From positions 420,148 through 484,147 of the forward strand of contig JADIYM010000003.1 of NCBI GenBank assembly GCA_016705245.1: a stretch of 64,000 nucleotides of DNA, given 5' to 3'. Below, one piece after another: positions 36,756 to 48,355 of this stretch. The DNA is from Blastocatellia bacterium. Its GTDB lineage: Bacteria > Acidobacteriota > Blastocatellia > UBA7656 > JADIYM01. Made by a program: the position numbers and the translations under genes. Position 1 is the stretch's first letter. Each line of letters opens with the position of its first letter. The notes beneath the pieces are model-generated. The model was given only the letters and a program-made list of their open reading frames with translations, was not told the origin of the DNA and did no database searches.

Positions 36756-37017
36756 TCCGATCACTTCAGTGCGGCCAACGACGAGTCCGCGGTTTCAGCC
36801 ACCGTCCGTGGGACGCTCGCTACCGCTCGCGGCTCGACAAACGGGGACGGGAACGGCGGGCGGCCCCCGTTTTTTGAGCCGCGAGCGGTAGCGAGCGTCC
36901 CACGGACGGTCGACCGGTTCCGATCACTTCTGTCCTTCCGCAACGACGAGTCTGCGAGTTCACGCACCGTCCGTGGGACGCTCGCTACCGCTCGCGGCTC
37001 GAGAAACGGGGACGGGG
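36756..37017. repeat. Three-copy repeat, family F, two direct and one inverted
   Basis: A 35-base core (ccgtccgtgggacgctcgct then accgctcgcggctc) occurs at 36801-36835 (+), 36876-36910 (-) and 36966-37000 (+). The two direct copies also share about 95 bases of surrounding sequence (ttccgatcacttc ... gaaacggggacggg). The first pair can fold into a strong hairpin whose loop contains ccccgttttttg, a possible terminator after coaE. The rest of 36688-37177 shows no gene. Confidence 0.85.
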
Positions 37018-37177
37018 GCGGGGACGGGGGCGGACGGAGCGTCCTGCCCCCCGCCAGTGGCAGCCGGCATGAACTGAATGCAACCCGCTCGACATAGCCA
37101 CGGCGCAATCCCGCTGCATCCTGCTCGTGAAACCGCTATGGTAGACCTACGTAACAATCTCTGACCTTCGGCCCCTC

Positions 37178-38170
37178 ATGAGCACGCAACCGATCAACGA
37201 CAGCAGGGACGTTCTCCTCTCGGTCCGTGGCCTCGAGACCCACTTTTTCACGGAAGAGGGCGTCGTCAAGGCGGTCAACGACGTGAGTTTCGACGTGCGA
37301 CGCGGCGAGACGCTCGGCATCGTGGGCGAATCCGGGTCCGGCAAGTCAGTCACGAACCTCTCGATCATGCGGCTCATTCCGGATCCGCCCGGCCGGATCG
37401 TCGGCGGCCAGATACTCTTCGACGGCCGCGACCTGCGCACGATCACGGACGAACAGATGCGCCACGTTCGCGGCAAGCGCATTGCGATGATTTTCCAGGA
37501 TCCGATGACGAGCCTGAACCCGTTCATGCGGATCGGAGCGCAGCTCGAGGAACTGACTAAACTCCACCTAGGCCTCCGATCGGCGGCTGCACGCGCGCAC
37601 GCGATCTCGATGCTCGAGGTGGTCGGCATTCCCGACCCGGCCGCGCGAATCGACGACTACCCCCACCAGTTCTCGGGTGGCATGCGCCAGCGGGTCATGA
37701 TCGCGATGGCGCTATCCTGCAAACCCGAGCTTCTCATCGCCGACGAACCGACGACCGCGCTCGACGTGACGATCCAGGCGCAGATTCTCGAGCTCATCCG
37801 CGAGCTCAAGGACGAGACCGGGACGTCGGTCATTCTCATCACGCACGACCTCGGCGTCGTCGCCGGAATGACGGACAAGATCATCGTGATGTACGGCGGC
37901 TCGATCATGGAGGCGGCGACGACCGAGGATCTCTTCGAGACTCCGAGCAACCCGTACACGCGCGCACTGCTCAAGTCCGTGCCGGATCCGCTTCACGAGC
38001 AGCATCGGCTATTTCAGATACCGGGCATGCCTCCGGATATGTCGCAACTCTCGCCGACGCAATGCCCGTTCGCCGAAAGGTGTCCCGAGGCGGTCGACGC
38101 GTGCCGCGAGGGGTTTCCACCGGTTCACGAAGTTGGACCGGACCACATCTCGCGCTGCTGGATTCGCTGA
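37178..38170 (+). CDS. Oligopeptide/dipeptide ABC transporter ATP-binding protein (DppD/OppD-type)
   Basis: A 330-residue ATPase. Walker A is GESGSGKSV, the ABC signature is FSGGMRQRV, Walker B is LLIADEPTTALDV and the switch His is in ITHDLGVV. The C-terminal oligopeptide/dipeptide extension has CPFAERCPEAVDACREG, a four-Cys-type iron-sulfur or zinc motif. It is followed 6 bases later by the paired ATPase. The permease and binding-protein genes are not in the window, so the pair may serve a transporter encoded elsewhere. Confidence 0.95.
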   Translation: MSTQPINDSRDVLLSVRGLETHFFTEEGVVKAVNDVSFDVRRGETLGIVGESGSGKSVTNLSIMRLIPDPPGRIVGGQILFDGRDLRTITDEQMRHVRGKRIAMIFQDPMTSLNPFMRIGAQLEELTKLHLGLRSAAARAHAISMLEVVGIPDPAARIDDYPHQFSGGMRQRVMIAMALSCKPELLIADEPTTALDVTIQAQILELIRELKDETGTSVILITHDLGVVAGMTDKIIVMYGGSIMEAATTEDLFETPSNPYTRALLKSVPDPLHEQHRLFQIPGMPPDMSQLSPTQCPFAERCPEAVDACREGFPPVHEVGPDHISRCWIR

Positions 38171-38176
38171 GCACCA

Positions 38177-39267
38177 ATGACCGAGCCGCTCATCACGATC
38201 GACGACCTAAAGGTCCACTTCGACCTCTCGCACCGCGGCCTGATTGCCCGGGCGACAGGACGGGCAAAGGAGAAAATCGTGAAGGCCGTCGACGGCATCT
38301 CGCTCGAGATCCGCCGCGGCGAAACGCTCGGACTCGTCGGCGAGTCCGGCTGCGGCAAGTCGACCACTGGCCGCGCCATCCTCCAGCTGGTCCGCCCGAC
38401 GTCGGGACGGGTCATGTTCGCCGGCAGGAACCTTTCGGAAGTGAAGGACGGCGACATGAAGCCGTACCGGCGGCGCCTCCAGATGATCTTCCAGAATCCG
38501 TACGCATCGCTGAATCCGCGTATGACGGTCGGATCGATCATTGCCGAGCCCATCCGCAACTTCCGGATCAACCTCGGGGAGTCACAATCGGCGGCGCGCA
38601 CACAGGAGCTGATGCGCGTCGTCGGGCTCAACCCGCGATACGTCAAGCGTTATCCGCACGAGTTCTCAGGCGGACAGCGCCAGCGCATCGGCATCGCGCG
38701 CGCGCTCGCGGCCGACCCCGAGTTCATCGTCGCCGACGAGCCGATCTCGGCGCTCGACGTCTCTATTCAGGCGCAGATCATGAACCTGATGGAGGATCTG
38801 CAGGAGCAGTTCGGGCTGACGTACCTGTTCATTTCGCACGACCTGCGGGCCGTTCGACACGTCAGCGACCGCGTCGCCGTGATGTACCTCGGCAAGATCG
38901 CGGAGCTCGCGATCTCGAAGGACATTTACATCCGCCAGATTCACCCGTACACCGGGCGCTCATATCGGCGGTTCCGTCCCCGATCCGAAGGTAGAAGCAG
39001 CGGAAACGCATCGTGCTCCAGGGTGACGTGCCGTCGCCGATCAACCCGCCTCCGGGATGCCACTTCCACACGAGGTGTCCGTACGCGATCGCTGCGTGCG
39101 CGAGGATCGTTCCCGCGCTTCGCGAGATCCAGCCGGAGCACTTCGCGTCGTGCATCCGCGTATCGCCCGAATATCCCGACATCGATGCCGTCGCGAAGAT
39201 GCCGGGTGAGCGGCACTTTGGTGTCGAAGGAGTGGGAGCTTCGCACACAGAGACACGGGGACACTGA
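38177..39267 (+). CDS. Oligopeptide/dipeptide ABC transporter ATP-binding protein (DppF/OppF-type), frameshifted near 3' end
   Basis: The partner ATPase, about 363 residues after repair. Walker A is GESGCGKST, the signature is FSGGQRQRIGIARAL, Walker B is FIVADEPISALDVS and the switch is FISHDLRAV. Between 38955 and 39010 the conserved sequence moves through all three frames (HPYT, then RALISAVPSP, then DPKVEAAE, then RIVLQGDVPSPINPP), so at least two indels are present. The C-terminal Cys motif (CHFHTRCPYAIAAC) follows in the last frame. The stop lies inside a family B palindrome, which supplies the last residues. Confidence 0.88.
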
Positions 39268-39327
39268 GACACTGAGTCTGCTCATCTCAGTGACTCCGTG
39301 TCACCGAGCCTCTGTGTGCGAAGCTCT
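39236..39327. repeat. Palindromic intergenic repeat, family B (copy 4)
   Basis: Arms from gagcttcgcacacagagaca to its complement ending gtctgtgtgcgaagctc-like at 39326. It sits between convergent genes and overlaps the last codons of the dppF-like gene, so a bidirectional terminator role is plausible. Confidence 0.85.
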
Positions 39328-39336
39328 GCCTTCCCT

Positions 39337-40700
39337 CTACAACCGCACGACCTTGGCGGCCAGCTCGGGCGTCAGCATGCCCGACGTGATGTTGCGGGTG
39401 TCGACGACGAGTTTCGCCAGTCGCAGGACTTGCGCGTAGTCGACGCCCTCGTGATCGGTCACCACGACGACGCAGTCCGACTGACCGATCGCTTCATCCG
39501 TCAGATCGATGCTCGACATCGTCGAATCCGCCCGGGTCGATCCAGGCGACGGTCCGTGGTCGTCATCGAGCCGCAATGTCGGCACGTGCGGATCGTGGTA
39601 CGACACCGAGGCACCCAGATCCATCAGCTTGTCTATGATCGACAACGCAGGCGATTCGCGCACGTCGTCGATGTCGCGCTTGTACGCCACTCCGAGCACG
39701 AGCACGCGCGAGCCATTCACCGCCTTTCGATGCCGGTTCAACCCTTCGGTGATCAGGTTGATCACGTGCTGGGGCATCCGCGAGTTCACTTCCTCCGCAA
39801 GGCCGATGAACTTTGCCTCGAAGCCGTGCACACGCGCCTTCCACGACAGGTAGTGCGGATCGAGCGGGATGCAGTGGCCGCCGATGCCAGGGTCCCGGAT
39901 AGAAGGCCATGAACCCGAACGGCTTCGTCTTCGCAGCGCCGATGACCTCCCCACGTGTCGATGCCGAGCTGGTAGCACATCTGGGCGATCTCGTTGACGA
40001 GGCCGATGTTCACCGCGCGAAATGTGTTCTCGAGCAGCTTTGCCGCCTCGGCGACCCGCGCTGAAGACACACGGTGGACGGTCTCGACGACCGTGCCGTA
40101 GAGCGCTGCCGCAACCAGCGACGATGGTTCCGAAACGCCGCCGACGACCTTCGTGATGTTGCGCGTCTGAAAAGTCGGGTTCCCTGGATCGACGCGTTCG
40201 GGCGAGAACGCCAGGAAGAAGTCGACGTCGAGCTCGAGTCCCGAGGCCGCGAGGATCGGCAACAGCACTTCGTCCGTCGTGCCGGGGTACGTCGTCGACT
40301 CGAGGACGATGAGCTGTCCGGGTCGCATCGCCGCGCGGATCCGCTCCGCGGCGGAGAGGATATACGAGATATCGGGCTCCTTCGTCTTGTTGAGCGGCGT
40401 CGGTACGCACACGATGATCGCGTCGATCTCCGTGAGTCGCTCGAAGTCGACGGTCGCGCGCAGCCGGCCCAGGTCGACCAGCCTTCGCACTTCGTCGGTC
40501 GGAACGTCCTGAATGTAGCTCGAGCCCGCGTTGATCTCGGCGGCCTTCTCTTCGCTGATCTCGAAGCCCGTCACGTCAAACCCATTCGATGCGAACTCGA
40601 CCGCCAGCGGGAGACCGACATAACCTAGGCCGACGACCCCGACGCGCACCGTCCGCGCCTGGATGCGCTCGACAAACTCCGTGCTTCGCTCCGTACCCAT
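39337..40700 (-). CDS. Nucleotide-sugar dehydrogenase (UDP-GlcNAc/ManNAc dehydrogenase-like), two frameshifts
   Basis: NAD-dependent oxidation of a UDP-sugar to the uronic acid for surface polysaccharide. About 453 residues after repair. The N-terminal Rossmann motif is VGVVGLGYVGLPLA, followed by STTYPGTTDEVLLP, FSPERVDPGN and NTFRAVNIGLVNE. The catalytic Cys is in GIGGHCIPLDPHYL. The pattern (PGNPTFQTRNITKVVGG, YHDPHVP) fits the WbpA/Wza-type group rather than Ugd. Frame breaks at the G/C run 39949-39952 and at 39890-39892 are each repaired by removing one base. It abuts the heptose kinase gene with no gap. Confidence 0.9.
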
Positions 40701-41709
40701 TCAGTCCCTCGTATGGGCGGCATCGGCCGCCGCGATCAACTCGTCCACCGACAGCGTCGCCGTTCCAACTTTGCCGACCACGACGCCGGCCGCGATGTTC
40801 GAAAGCACAGCCGCTTCGCGCATCGTCGCTCCCGCCGCAAGCGCGAGCGCCAGCGTCGCGATGACCGTGTCGCCCGCGCCCGTCACGTCGTAGACCTCTC
40901 GCGCCATTGTAGGCACGTGAACGGCCGAACCGTCGTCATCCACCAGAGTCATACCCGACTCGCCGCGCGTGATCAGCACTGCCGGGCCGCCGAGCATCTG
41001 CTGCAACCGTTGGCCGCACGCCTCGATCTCGTCGTCAGTGCCCGCCGGAAGTCCGGAGGCGGATTCGGCTTCGTGGTGATTGGGTGTGATGACCGATACC
41101 GGCGTGTATTCGTGGAAGCGGCGAACCTTGGGATCAAGGCAGACCACAACGCCGCGTTGGCGCGCCATTGCGAGCGCTCGCGCGCGCGTCGCCACCAAGC
41201 AGGCCCCTGTCATAATCCGAAACGACGACGGCCGATGCGTCGTCCAATGCGACCGCAAAGGCCTCGAGGAGTGCGTCGGCGATGTCGGCGGAAACCGGAT
41301 GACGCCGTTCGCGGTCGGCGCGAACGACCTGCTGGCTGTGTGCGATGATTCGCGTCTTCGTCGTCGTCGGACGTGTCGCATCGCGGACGACCGTGGTCGT
41401 GTCGACACCGGCCAGGCGGAACTCGGCATCGAGAAGGTCGGCGTTCGCATCGTCGCCAGTCACACCAACGGGCCGCGCGTGGGCGCCGAGCGCGACGACG
41501 TTTGCGACGACATTGCCGGCGCCTCCGAGGTGCTGTGACTCTCGGTCCACTTCGACGACCGGGACTGGCGCTTCGGGCGAGATGCGGCGAACGGCTCCCC
41601 AGATGAACCGGTCGAGCATCAGATCGCCGAGGACGACGATTCGCTGCGCCCCAAATCCATTCGAGATGTCGAGGATCCGGGCCGGATCCAGGTGAAGCGC
41701 TCGCGTCAC
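40701..41709 (-). CDS. hldA: Heptose-7-phosphate kinase (RfaE domain I, HldA-like), one frameshift
   Basis: A PfkB-family sugar kinase that phosphorylates D-glycero-beta-D-manno-heptose 7-phosphate for LPS heptose (family knowledge). Starts at GTG 41709, overlapping the heptosyltransferase stop (GTGA). Motifs are VVLGDLMLDRFIWG, QHLGGAGNVVANV, VVSDYDRGLLGG, ITPNHHEAE and the PfkB signature VTGAGDTVIA. Only the kinase domain is present; the adenylyltransferase domain is absent. About 335 residues after removing one base in the GC run at about 41178-41190. Confidence 0.9.
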
Positions 41710-42725
41710 GCGGGTACCTCCAGGAGGACAGATTCGATGGCTTCGTCGACGGAGGCGGCCTGAACCTGCCCGGCCGACCGGGCCCTCACGGTTCGCCACG
41801 GTCCGGACGACCAGGGCCGCCAGAGATCGATATTCGAGGGTCCGAAAATCACGACCAGAGGACGGGCAAAGGCCGCCGCGATATGGGCGGGACCGCTGTC
41901 ATTGCCGACGAAGAGCGCTGCGCGCTCGATGAGCCCCATGGTTTCGGCGAGCGATAGATCGGGCATCGGCACCCCATCGCGACCTGACGCCTCGCGAACG
42001 AGCTCGGCGTCCCGCCCAACGACGATCGCGTGCATTCCGCGATTCTCGAGCAGCCGCGTTGCAAGAGACGCGAACTGCGCTGCCGGCCAGCGCTTCGATT
42101 CGAGCGACGCCTCGACGTGGAAAACGGCGAAAGTCCTTCCCGACAACCCGGCCTCGTCGAGCCGCCTCTCGATCTCGGGGACCGCCGCCGCCGGAGTTCG
42201 AAGACTCGTCGGCCCGCCGGATTCGACCGGAATGCCGATGCCGGCGAGCAGGGCCAGCTGATGTTCGACCGTGTGCACGTGTGATCGCCTCCATACGTCC
42301 AACGAGGACGTGACCCGGCAGTTCGACAGGCCGGCGAATTGGTACCCCGCGAAACCGACTCGAATCGGGGCCCCGCTCGCCAGTCCAAGCAGCGATGCAG
42401 TCGATCCGCCGTTCAGGTTAACGGCCAGGTCGTAGCGCTCGCGCCGGATTTCGGGGACGGCACGAAGCCGCGCGGTCGTGGACCGCCCGACTGTCACGAC
42501 GCGCCGGACGTCCGGATGCGATTCGAGCACGGGCGCGCAGAACGGCTCGAGTGCGACATCTACGTCGACATCGGGCCGCCAGCGCTTGAGCGCCGAGATG
42601 CAGGGCGTCATCAACACGGTATCGCCGATCGAGCGGAGACGGACGAGAAGCACCCGCTCGATGCGATCGAGCACTGGTGGCCGGCCGACGAACGACGCGA
42701 CGGGGATGTCAGGCCGCGTCGCCAT
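41706..42725 (-). CDS. ADP-heptose:LPS heptosyltransferase-like glycosyltransferase (GT9)
   Basis: A 339-residue cytoplasmic GT9 enzyme that adds heptose to the LPS inner core. The start region RVLLVRLRSIGDTVLMTP is diagnostic. The donor-binding C-terminal half has FVGNDSGPAHIAAAFARP and VVIFGPSN. It overlaps the kinase gene by 4 bases and the Trm112-like gene by 17. It supports a heptose-containing LPS core. Confidence 0.93.
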   Translation of the reverse strand: MATRPDIPVASFVGRPPVLDRIERVLLVRLRSIGDTVLMTPCISALKRWRPDVDVDVALEPFCAPVLESHPDVRRVVTVGRSTTARLRAVPEIRRERYDLAVNLNGGSTASLLGLASGAPIRVGFAGYQFAGLSNCRVTSSLDVWRRSHVHTVEHQLALLAGIGIPVESGGPTSLRTPAAAVPEIERRLDEAGLSGRTFAVFHVEASLESKRWPAAQFASLATRLLENRGMHAIVVGRDAELVREASGRDGVPMPDLSLAETMGLIERAALFVGNDSGPAHIAAAFARPLVVIFGPSNIDLWRPWSSGPWRTVRARSAGQVQAASVDEAIESVLLEVPA

Positions 42726-42894
42726 CCTCCTCGATCCTGGCCTCGTCGATCAGCATGACGGGAATATCGTCGCGGATCGGATACACCCGATGGCATTCGG
42801 GACAGACGAGCCCGCTGCCGTCCGCCTTCAACTCGACCTTCGCCTTGCACGCGGGGCAGACGAGGATCTCGAGCAGATCGCTGTGAATGGCCAA
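42709..42894 (-). CDS. Trm112-like zinc-ribbon protein
   Basis: A 61-residue protein from TTG 42894 with AGGAGG eight bases upstream. The sequence LLEILVCPACKAKVEL and LVCPECHRVYPIRDDIPVML is the classic Trm112/YcaR fold with two Cys pairs (CPAC, CPEC). Eukaryotic Trm112 activates methyltransferases; bacterial copies often sit in LPS gene clusters, as here. It overlaps the heptosyltransferase start by 17 bases. Confidence 0.9.
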   Translation of the reverse strand: MAIHSDLLEILVCPACKAKVELKADGSGLVCPECHRVYPIRDDIPVMLIDEARIEEDGDAA

Positions 42895-43059
42895 ACGAAT
42901 CGCCTCCTGAACGAATCGGCAGTGCTGCGGAACCCCGAACTCTACCCGCCGCCCGGGGTGTTGGCAAGCACGGCCGACGGACCCGGAATCGTCGCCGAAT
43001 GTGCGAGAATGCGCGGCGGATCGCACGTCGCGTACCCATTCCACCAACTCGAGCACACA

Positions 43060-44799
<1,740 letters not shown>

Positions 44800-44817
44800 G
44801 GTCGACGGGCCAGGTTG

Positions 44818-44900
44818 TTTCGCGCAAAGGCGCAAAGTACACCGGATTCACCGGCTATTTCACACCTGCAATTTTTGCCCTTTGCGCCTTTGCGCGAAAT
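44818..44900. repeat. Palindromic intergenic repeat, family A (copy 5)
   Basis: Perfect 20-base arms (tttcgcgcaaaggcgcaaag at 44818-44837 and its complement at 44880-44899) enclose a loop of about 42 bases. It lies between ggt and coaD on the same strand. Confidence 0.88.
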
Positions 44901-44951
44901 TTCGGCTATCCGTTGCCCCGTCAGGTCGCCCGGACGTAAGGTGACCCGACA

Positions 44952-45461
44952 ATGATGCGACGCGCGATCTACCCTGGGTCCTTTGACCCCCTGACGAACG
45001 GCCACCTCGACATTATCGAGCGGAGCGCGCTCCTTTTCGAGGAGGTCGTCGTCGCGATCCTCGTGAATCAGTCGAAGCAGTAGCTTTTCTCGATCGATGA
45101 GCGCCTCGCGATCATCGCCGAGGTTGCCGGCTCGGACCGCGTTCGCGTCGACACGTTTCACGGCCTGCTCGTCCACTACGCGGTCGAACAGCAGGCGACG
45201 GCCATCATCCGGGGTATCCGGGCCGTGTCGGACTATGAATACGAGCTGCAGATGGCGCTTATGAACCGCCGGCTGGAACCGAGTGTCGAAACCATCTTCC
45301 TGATGTCGAACGAAGCGTATTCGTTCGTAAGTTCGCGTCTCGTCAAGGAAGTGGCGTCGCTTGGCGGCGCGGTGACCGGCATGGTGCCGCCTCTCGTCGA
45401 GTCACTGCTTGCCCAGAGGCTTCGCGAACGAGCCGACGGAAAGGATACGACGAACCGATGA
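44952..45461 (+). CDS. coaD: Phosphopantetheine adenylyltransferase with in-frame TAG
   Basis: The enzyme makes dephospho-CoA from phosphopantetheine; it is the fourth CoA step and is generally essential. The frame from ATG 44952 gives 169 codons with the full family pattern: YPGSFDPLTNGHLDII with the T/HxGH motif, IIRGIRAVSDYEYELQ and SSRLVKEVASLGG. Codon 44 (45081-45083) is TAG, at a spot where relatives usually have a small residue or Pro before LFS. No good restart follows. It may be a base error, a stop that is read through, or a null allele backed by another copy. It overlaps the aminotransferase start by 4 bases. Confidence 0.9.
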
Positions 45462-46648
45462 CCTCCCCGCCGCGCGTCCCACTTGCCGATCGACTCGCCA
45501 GGATGACCTCGTCGTCCACGCTGCGAGTGCTGCAGATGACCGAGAAACTCCGCGCCGAAGGCATCGACGTGATCAGCCTCGGGGCCGGCGAGCCGGATTT
45601 TCCGACACCCGAGAACATCCGCGAGGCTGCGATCACCGCGATCGAAGCCGGTTTCACGAAGTACACGTCCGCGGGCGGTATTGCCGACCTGCGTCGCGCG
45701 ATCATCGAGCGCATGCGGCGGGACTTTGGCGGCGAGTACGGAATGGAGGAGGTCATTGCCACGGTCGGCGGCAAACAGGCGATCTTCGAGGCCATCGCCG
45801 CGATCGTGAATCCTGGCGACGAGGTGCTCATTCCGGCGCCGTTCTGGGTAACGTTTCCCGAGGTCGTGCACTTCTGCGGCGGCACACCGGTCTTGATCGA
45901 CACAGAGCCAACGCAGTTCCAGCTGACCGCGGATGCCGTGCGCGAGCGGATTACGCCAAAGACGAAGCTGCTCGTCGTGAACTCGCCGAACAACCCGACC
46001 GGCCGCGTCGTGCCGGCAGAAGAAATGCGCCGGATCGTCGAGGTCGCGGCCGAGCACAACATCTGGGTGCTCATCGACGACTGCTATCTCTACTTCGTTT
46101 ATCCGCCGGTCGCGCCGTTCTCCGCTATCGGCCTGCCTTCGGAGTTGCGCGATCGTTGCCTCGTCACCGGGTCGTTCTCCAAGACATATGCGATGACCGG
46201 ATGGCGTATCGGCTACGCCCTCGGTCCGTCGGAGTGGATCAAGGCCATGCTGATGATCCAGAGTCACTCGACGTCGAATCCGACATCGATCAGCCAGTAT
46301 GCCGCGATCGAGGCTTTTGCCGGGCGACAGGACTCGGTCCGCGAGATGCTCGACGAGTACCGGAGGCGCCGTGACTGGCTCATTCCGGCACTCAACGACA
46401 TACCGGGAATCACGTGTGTGATGCCCGAGGGCGCGTTCTACGCTTTGCCGAACGTTCGGGGAGTGCTTGCAGATGACCTGCCTACGTCCCGTGCTCTTGC
46501 CGATGCCCTCCTCGAACACGCTGGCGTCGCGGTGACATCCGGCTCGGCGTTCGGTGCTGAGGGGTACATTCGACTGTCGTACGCTACGGCACTTGATGAC
46601 CTGCAGCGCGCTGTCGAGCGGATTCGGGATTTTCTCGATCGAAGGTAG
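45458..46648 (+). CDS. Pyridoxal-phosphate aminotransferase, class I (aspartate aminotransferase-like)
   Basis: A 396-residue fold-type I aminotransferase. The PLP lysine is in SFSKTYAMTGWRIGY. Other motifs are SLGAGEPDFPTPENI near the start, NSPNNPTGRVVP, and the C-terminal EGYIRLSYA with the carboxylate-binding Arg. Resembles thermophilic AspB-type aspartate/prephenate aminotransferases. Start ATG 45458 overlaps coaD (ATGA). Substrate range cannot be read from sequence. Confidence 0.93.
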   Translation: MTSPPRVPLADRLARMTSSSTLRVLQMTEKLRAEGIDVISLGAGEPDFPTPENIREAAITAIEAGFTKYTSAGGIADLRRAIIERMRRDFGGEYGMEEVIATVGGKQAIFEAIAAIVNPGDEVLIPAPFWVTFPEVVHFCGGTPVLIDTEPTQFQLTADAVRERITPKTKLLVVNSPNNPTGRVVPAEEMRRIVEVAAEHNIWVLIDDCYLYFVYPPVAPFSAIGLPSELRDRCLVTGSFSKTYAMTGWRIGYALGPSEWIKAMLMIQSHSTSNPTSISQYAAIEAFAGRQDSVREMLDEYRRRRDWLIPALNDIPGITCVMPEGAFYALPNVRGVLADDLPTSRALADALLEHAGVAVTSGSAFGAEGYIRLSYATALDDLQRAVERIRDFLDRR

Positions 46649-46703
46649 CCGGGCCGATGCGGAGCGAGGGCTGGAGGTTCATCTCGAGATGCGAGAGGCT
46701 CAG

Positions 46704-46741
46704 GTCGGCCCGTCGCTTCGCTCCGGGTTCTGGGCCAATCG
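46704..46741. repeat. Family D repeat, single arm
   Basis: gtcggcccgtcgcttcgctc followed by cgggttctgggccaatcg closely matches one arm of the inverted repeat at 3741-3831, including its outer flank (cgattggcccag there). No opposite arm is seen here. The rest of 46649-46942 is GC-rich and without gene. Confidence 0.65.
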
Positions 46742-46942
46742 GTGTGCGTGGCGGTCGGGCCGGATCGGCATGTGGTGGGACCGCCGGTGCGCGTGTCGGA
46801 CGGCCCGGAGCGGCACCTGGTGGGCCGACGGTGCCTTCGTCAGGCGCGTGGACGATCAGCGCCGAGAGGGCAGGCAAACGACTGAGGTGGGCCCCCCGGC
46901 GTTTCTGGCCGGGGAGCGCGAAGACGATGTTCTGACTCCCGC

Positions 46943-47158
46943 TCAGAACTTCGTGATGCTGATGTCCTGGTCGGCGTCCGAGTGGAACTTCTTGTAGAAG
47001 ATCACGAAGGCACACACACAGAAGACCGCGATTCCGACAATGGCGAGAATCATGTGCGTGAAGCCAGCTGACTCCGTATTGTGCTTCGCGTACTCGTTGA
47101 ACTCGTAGATCGCAAAGGCCGCAGCCGCCAATCCCACTACCCAGAGCAGAGCTTGCAT
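46943..47158 (-). CDS. Small membrane protein, two helices
   Basis: A 71-residue protein from ATG 47158 (GAGGAG upstream). Two hydrophobic helices (about residues 3-20, LLWVVGLAAAAFAIY, and 36-56, ILAIVGIAVFCVCAFVIFY) are followed by a charged tail KKFHSDADQD. There is only a short gap to the divergent VWFA gene. Family not recognised. The topology resembles the small protein at 1090 but there is no clear sequence similarity. Confidence 0.7.
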   Translation of the reverse strand: MQALLWVVGLAAAAFAIYEFNEYAKHNTESAGFTHMILAIVGIAVFCVCAFVIFYKKFHSDADQDISITKF

Positions 47159-47245
47159 ACCTCGTCTCCTCAACGGTCCTCGGACTCGGAACTCGTCGTA
47201 TCAATGTTGTCGAAATGGTTTGGGAGAAACCCGGATGGCCGCATT

Positions 47246-48304
47246 ATGGCTTTCGACTTCATGCGTGTCAACGGGATGCGTTTTCGGTCACGACCCTGCT
47301 GCAACCTCAAGCGGCAGAGTGGCGTATCACGATTCGTGCCGCGCAATCTCATTGCAGTGCTGGTTCTGGCCGGACTGATGTGGACGGCGCCGGGCGAACC
47401 ACGCGCGGCGGCGCGATTACCGCTGCAGGACGACGAGATCGTTCGGCTCGAATCCGACCTCGTCACGGTCGACGTTGCGGCCACCAATGCCAGGGGTGAG
47501 CCGGTCACGGATCTCAAACTCCACGAAATACGCCTATTCGAGGACGGCGCCGCCCGGTCGATCGACTTCTTCGCTTCGGCAGCCCTACCGGACGTGTCAC
47601 GCCCCCTGGCCGTCGTCATAGCTCTCGATACGTCCGGGAGCATAACGCGCGACGAACTCGAGATTCAGCGGCGCGCGGCCCTGCAGTTCGCGGACCTCGT
47701 TCGGCCAGAGTCACTGTTCGCGGTCGTGGCCTACAACCACGAGGTTAAGGTCCTCCAGAAATTCACCGCCGAGAAGCGCGATATCAGCAAGGCGTTCGAC
47801 AAGATCAAGGATGTCGGCGGCGCGACGCGAATCTTCGACGCGCTCGACCAGTCGGTGTCGATGCTCGCAAAAACACCGTCGACTCGCAGTGGACGCAAGA
47901 TGCGTCGCATAGTCGTCACCATCACGGATGGAATCGACAGTTCGAGCACGATCAACTCGATTGAGCTCATCCGTCGGGCGGTAGCCGCAAATGCGACGAT
48001 CTACTCGATTACCCTGCCGTCCTACATCCAGGCGCTCGACGGAACCCGGCGACGGGCTCTCACGATCCTGGATGCTCACGGCATCGTCCCGGCAACGGGC
48101 GGCGTGGATTTCTCGGCGGACGGCGATGACTACGCCCCATTCTTCAAGGCCATTGCCGGCGACGCCGCCGGTGGCTACCAGGTCGCTTTCTACCCGTCGG
48201 ACGCGGCTAAACGCGACGGGAAGCCGCACGCGGTTCGGATCGAGGTCACGCGCCCCGGGGTTCAGCTTCGCTCGAGTCGACAGAGCTACGAGATATTGCG
48301 CTGA
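47246..48304 (+). CDS. Secreted VWFA-domain protein of acidobacterial type
   Basis: A 300-400-residue protein; the start is uncertain (ATG at 47204, 47246, 47261 and 47276 are all in frame, none with a strong ribosome site). A signal segment (PRNLIAVLVLAGLMW) is followed by a beta region (VTVDVAATNARGEPVTDL, HEIRLFEDG) and a von Willebrand A domain with the MIDAS ALDTSGSITRDE. The VTVDV-x-V/A-D-G-prefix plus VWA layout is that of the family described mainly from Acidobacteria. Role probably in surface adhesion or protein binding; the partner is unknown. Confidence 0.85.
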   Translation: MAFDFMRVNGMRFRSRPCCNLKRQSGVSRFVPRNLIAVLVLAGLMWTAPGEPRAAARLPLQDDEIVRLESDLVTVDVAATNARGEPVTDLKLHEIRLFEDGAARSIDFFASAALPDVSRPLAVVIALDTSGSITRDELEIQRRAALQFADLVRPESLFAVVAYNHEVKVLQKFTAEKRDISKAFDKIKDVGGATRIFDALDQSVSMLAKTPSTRSGRKMRRIVVTITDGIDSSSTINSIELIRRAVAANATIYSITLPSYIQALDGTRRRALTILDAHGIVPATGGVDFSADGDDYAPFFKAIAGDAAGGYQVAFYPSDAAKRDGKPHAVRIEVTRPGVQLRSSRQSYEILR

Positions 48305-48355
48305 TCGGCACGTCGCCGCGTGCATTCCGGTGTGCACCTGTGCTCGAATTGCCGA

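Noticed and set aside
42478..43059. N-terminal extension of the gamma-glutamyltransferase
   Set aside because: It covers the heptosyltransferase and Trm112 genes on the other strand. A signal peptide starts at ATG 43060.
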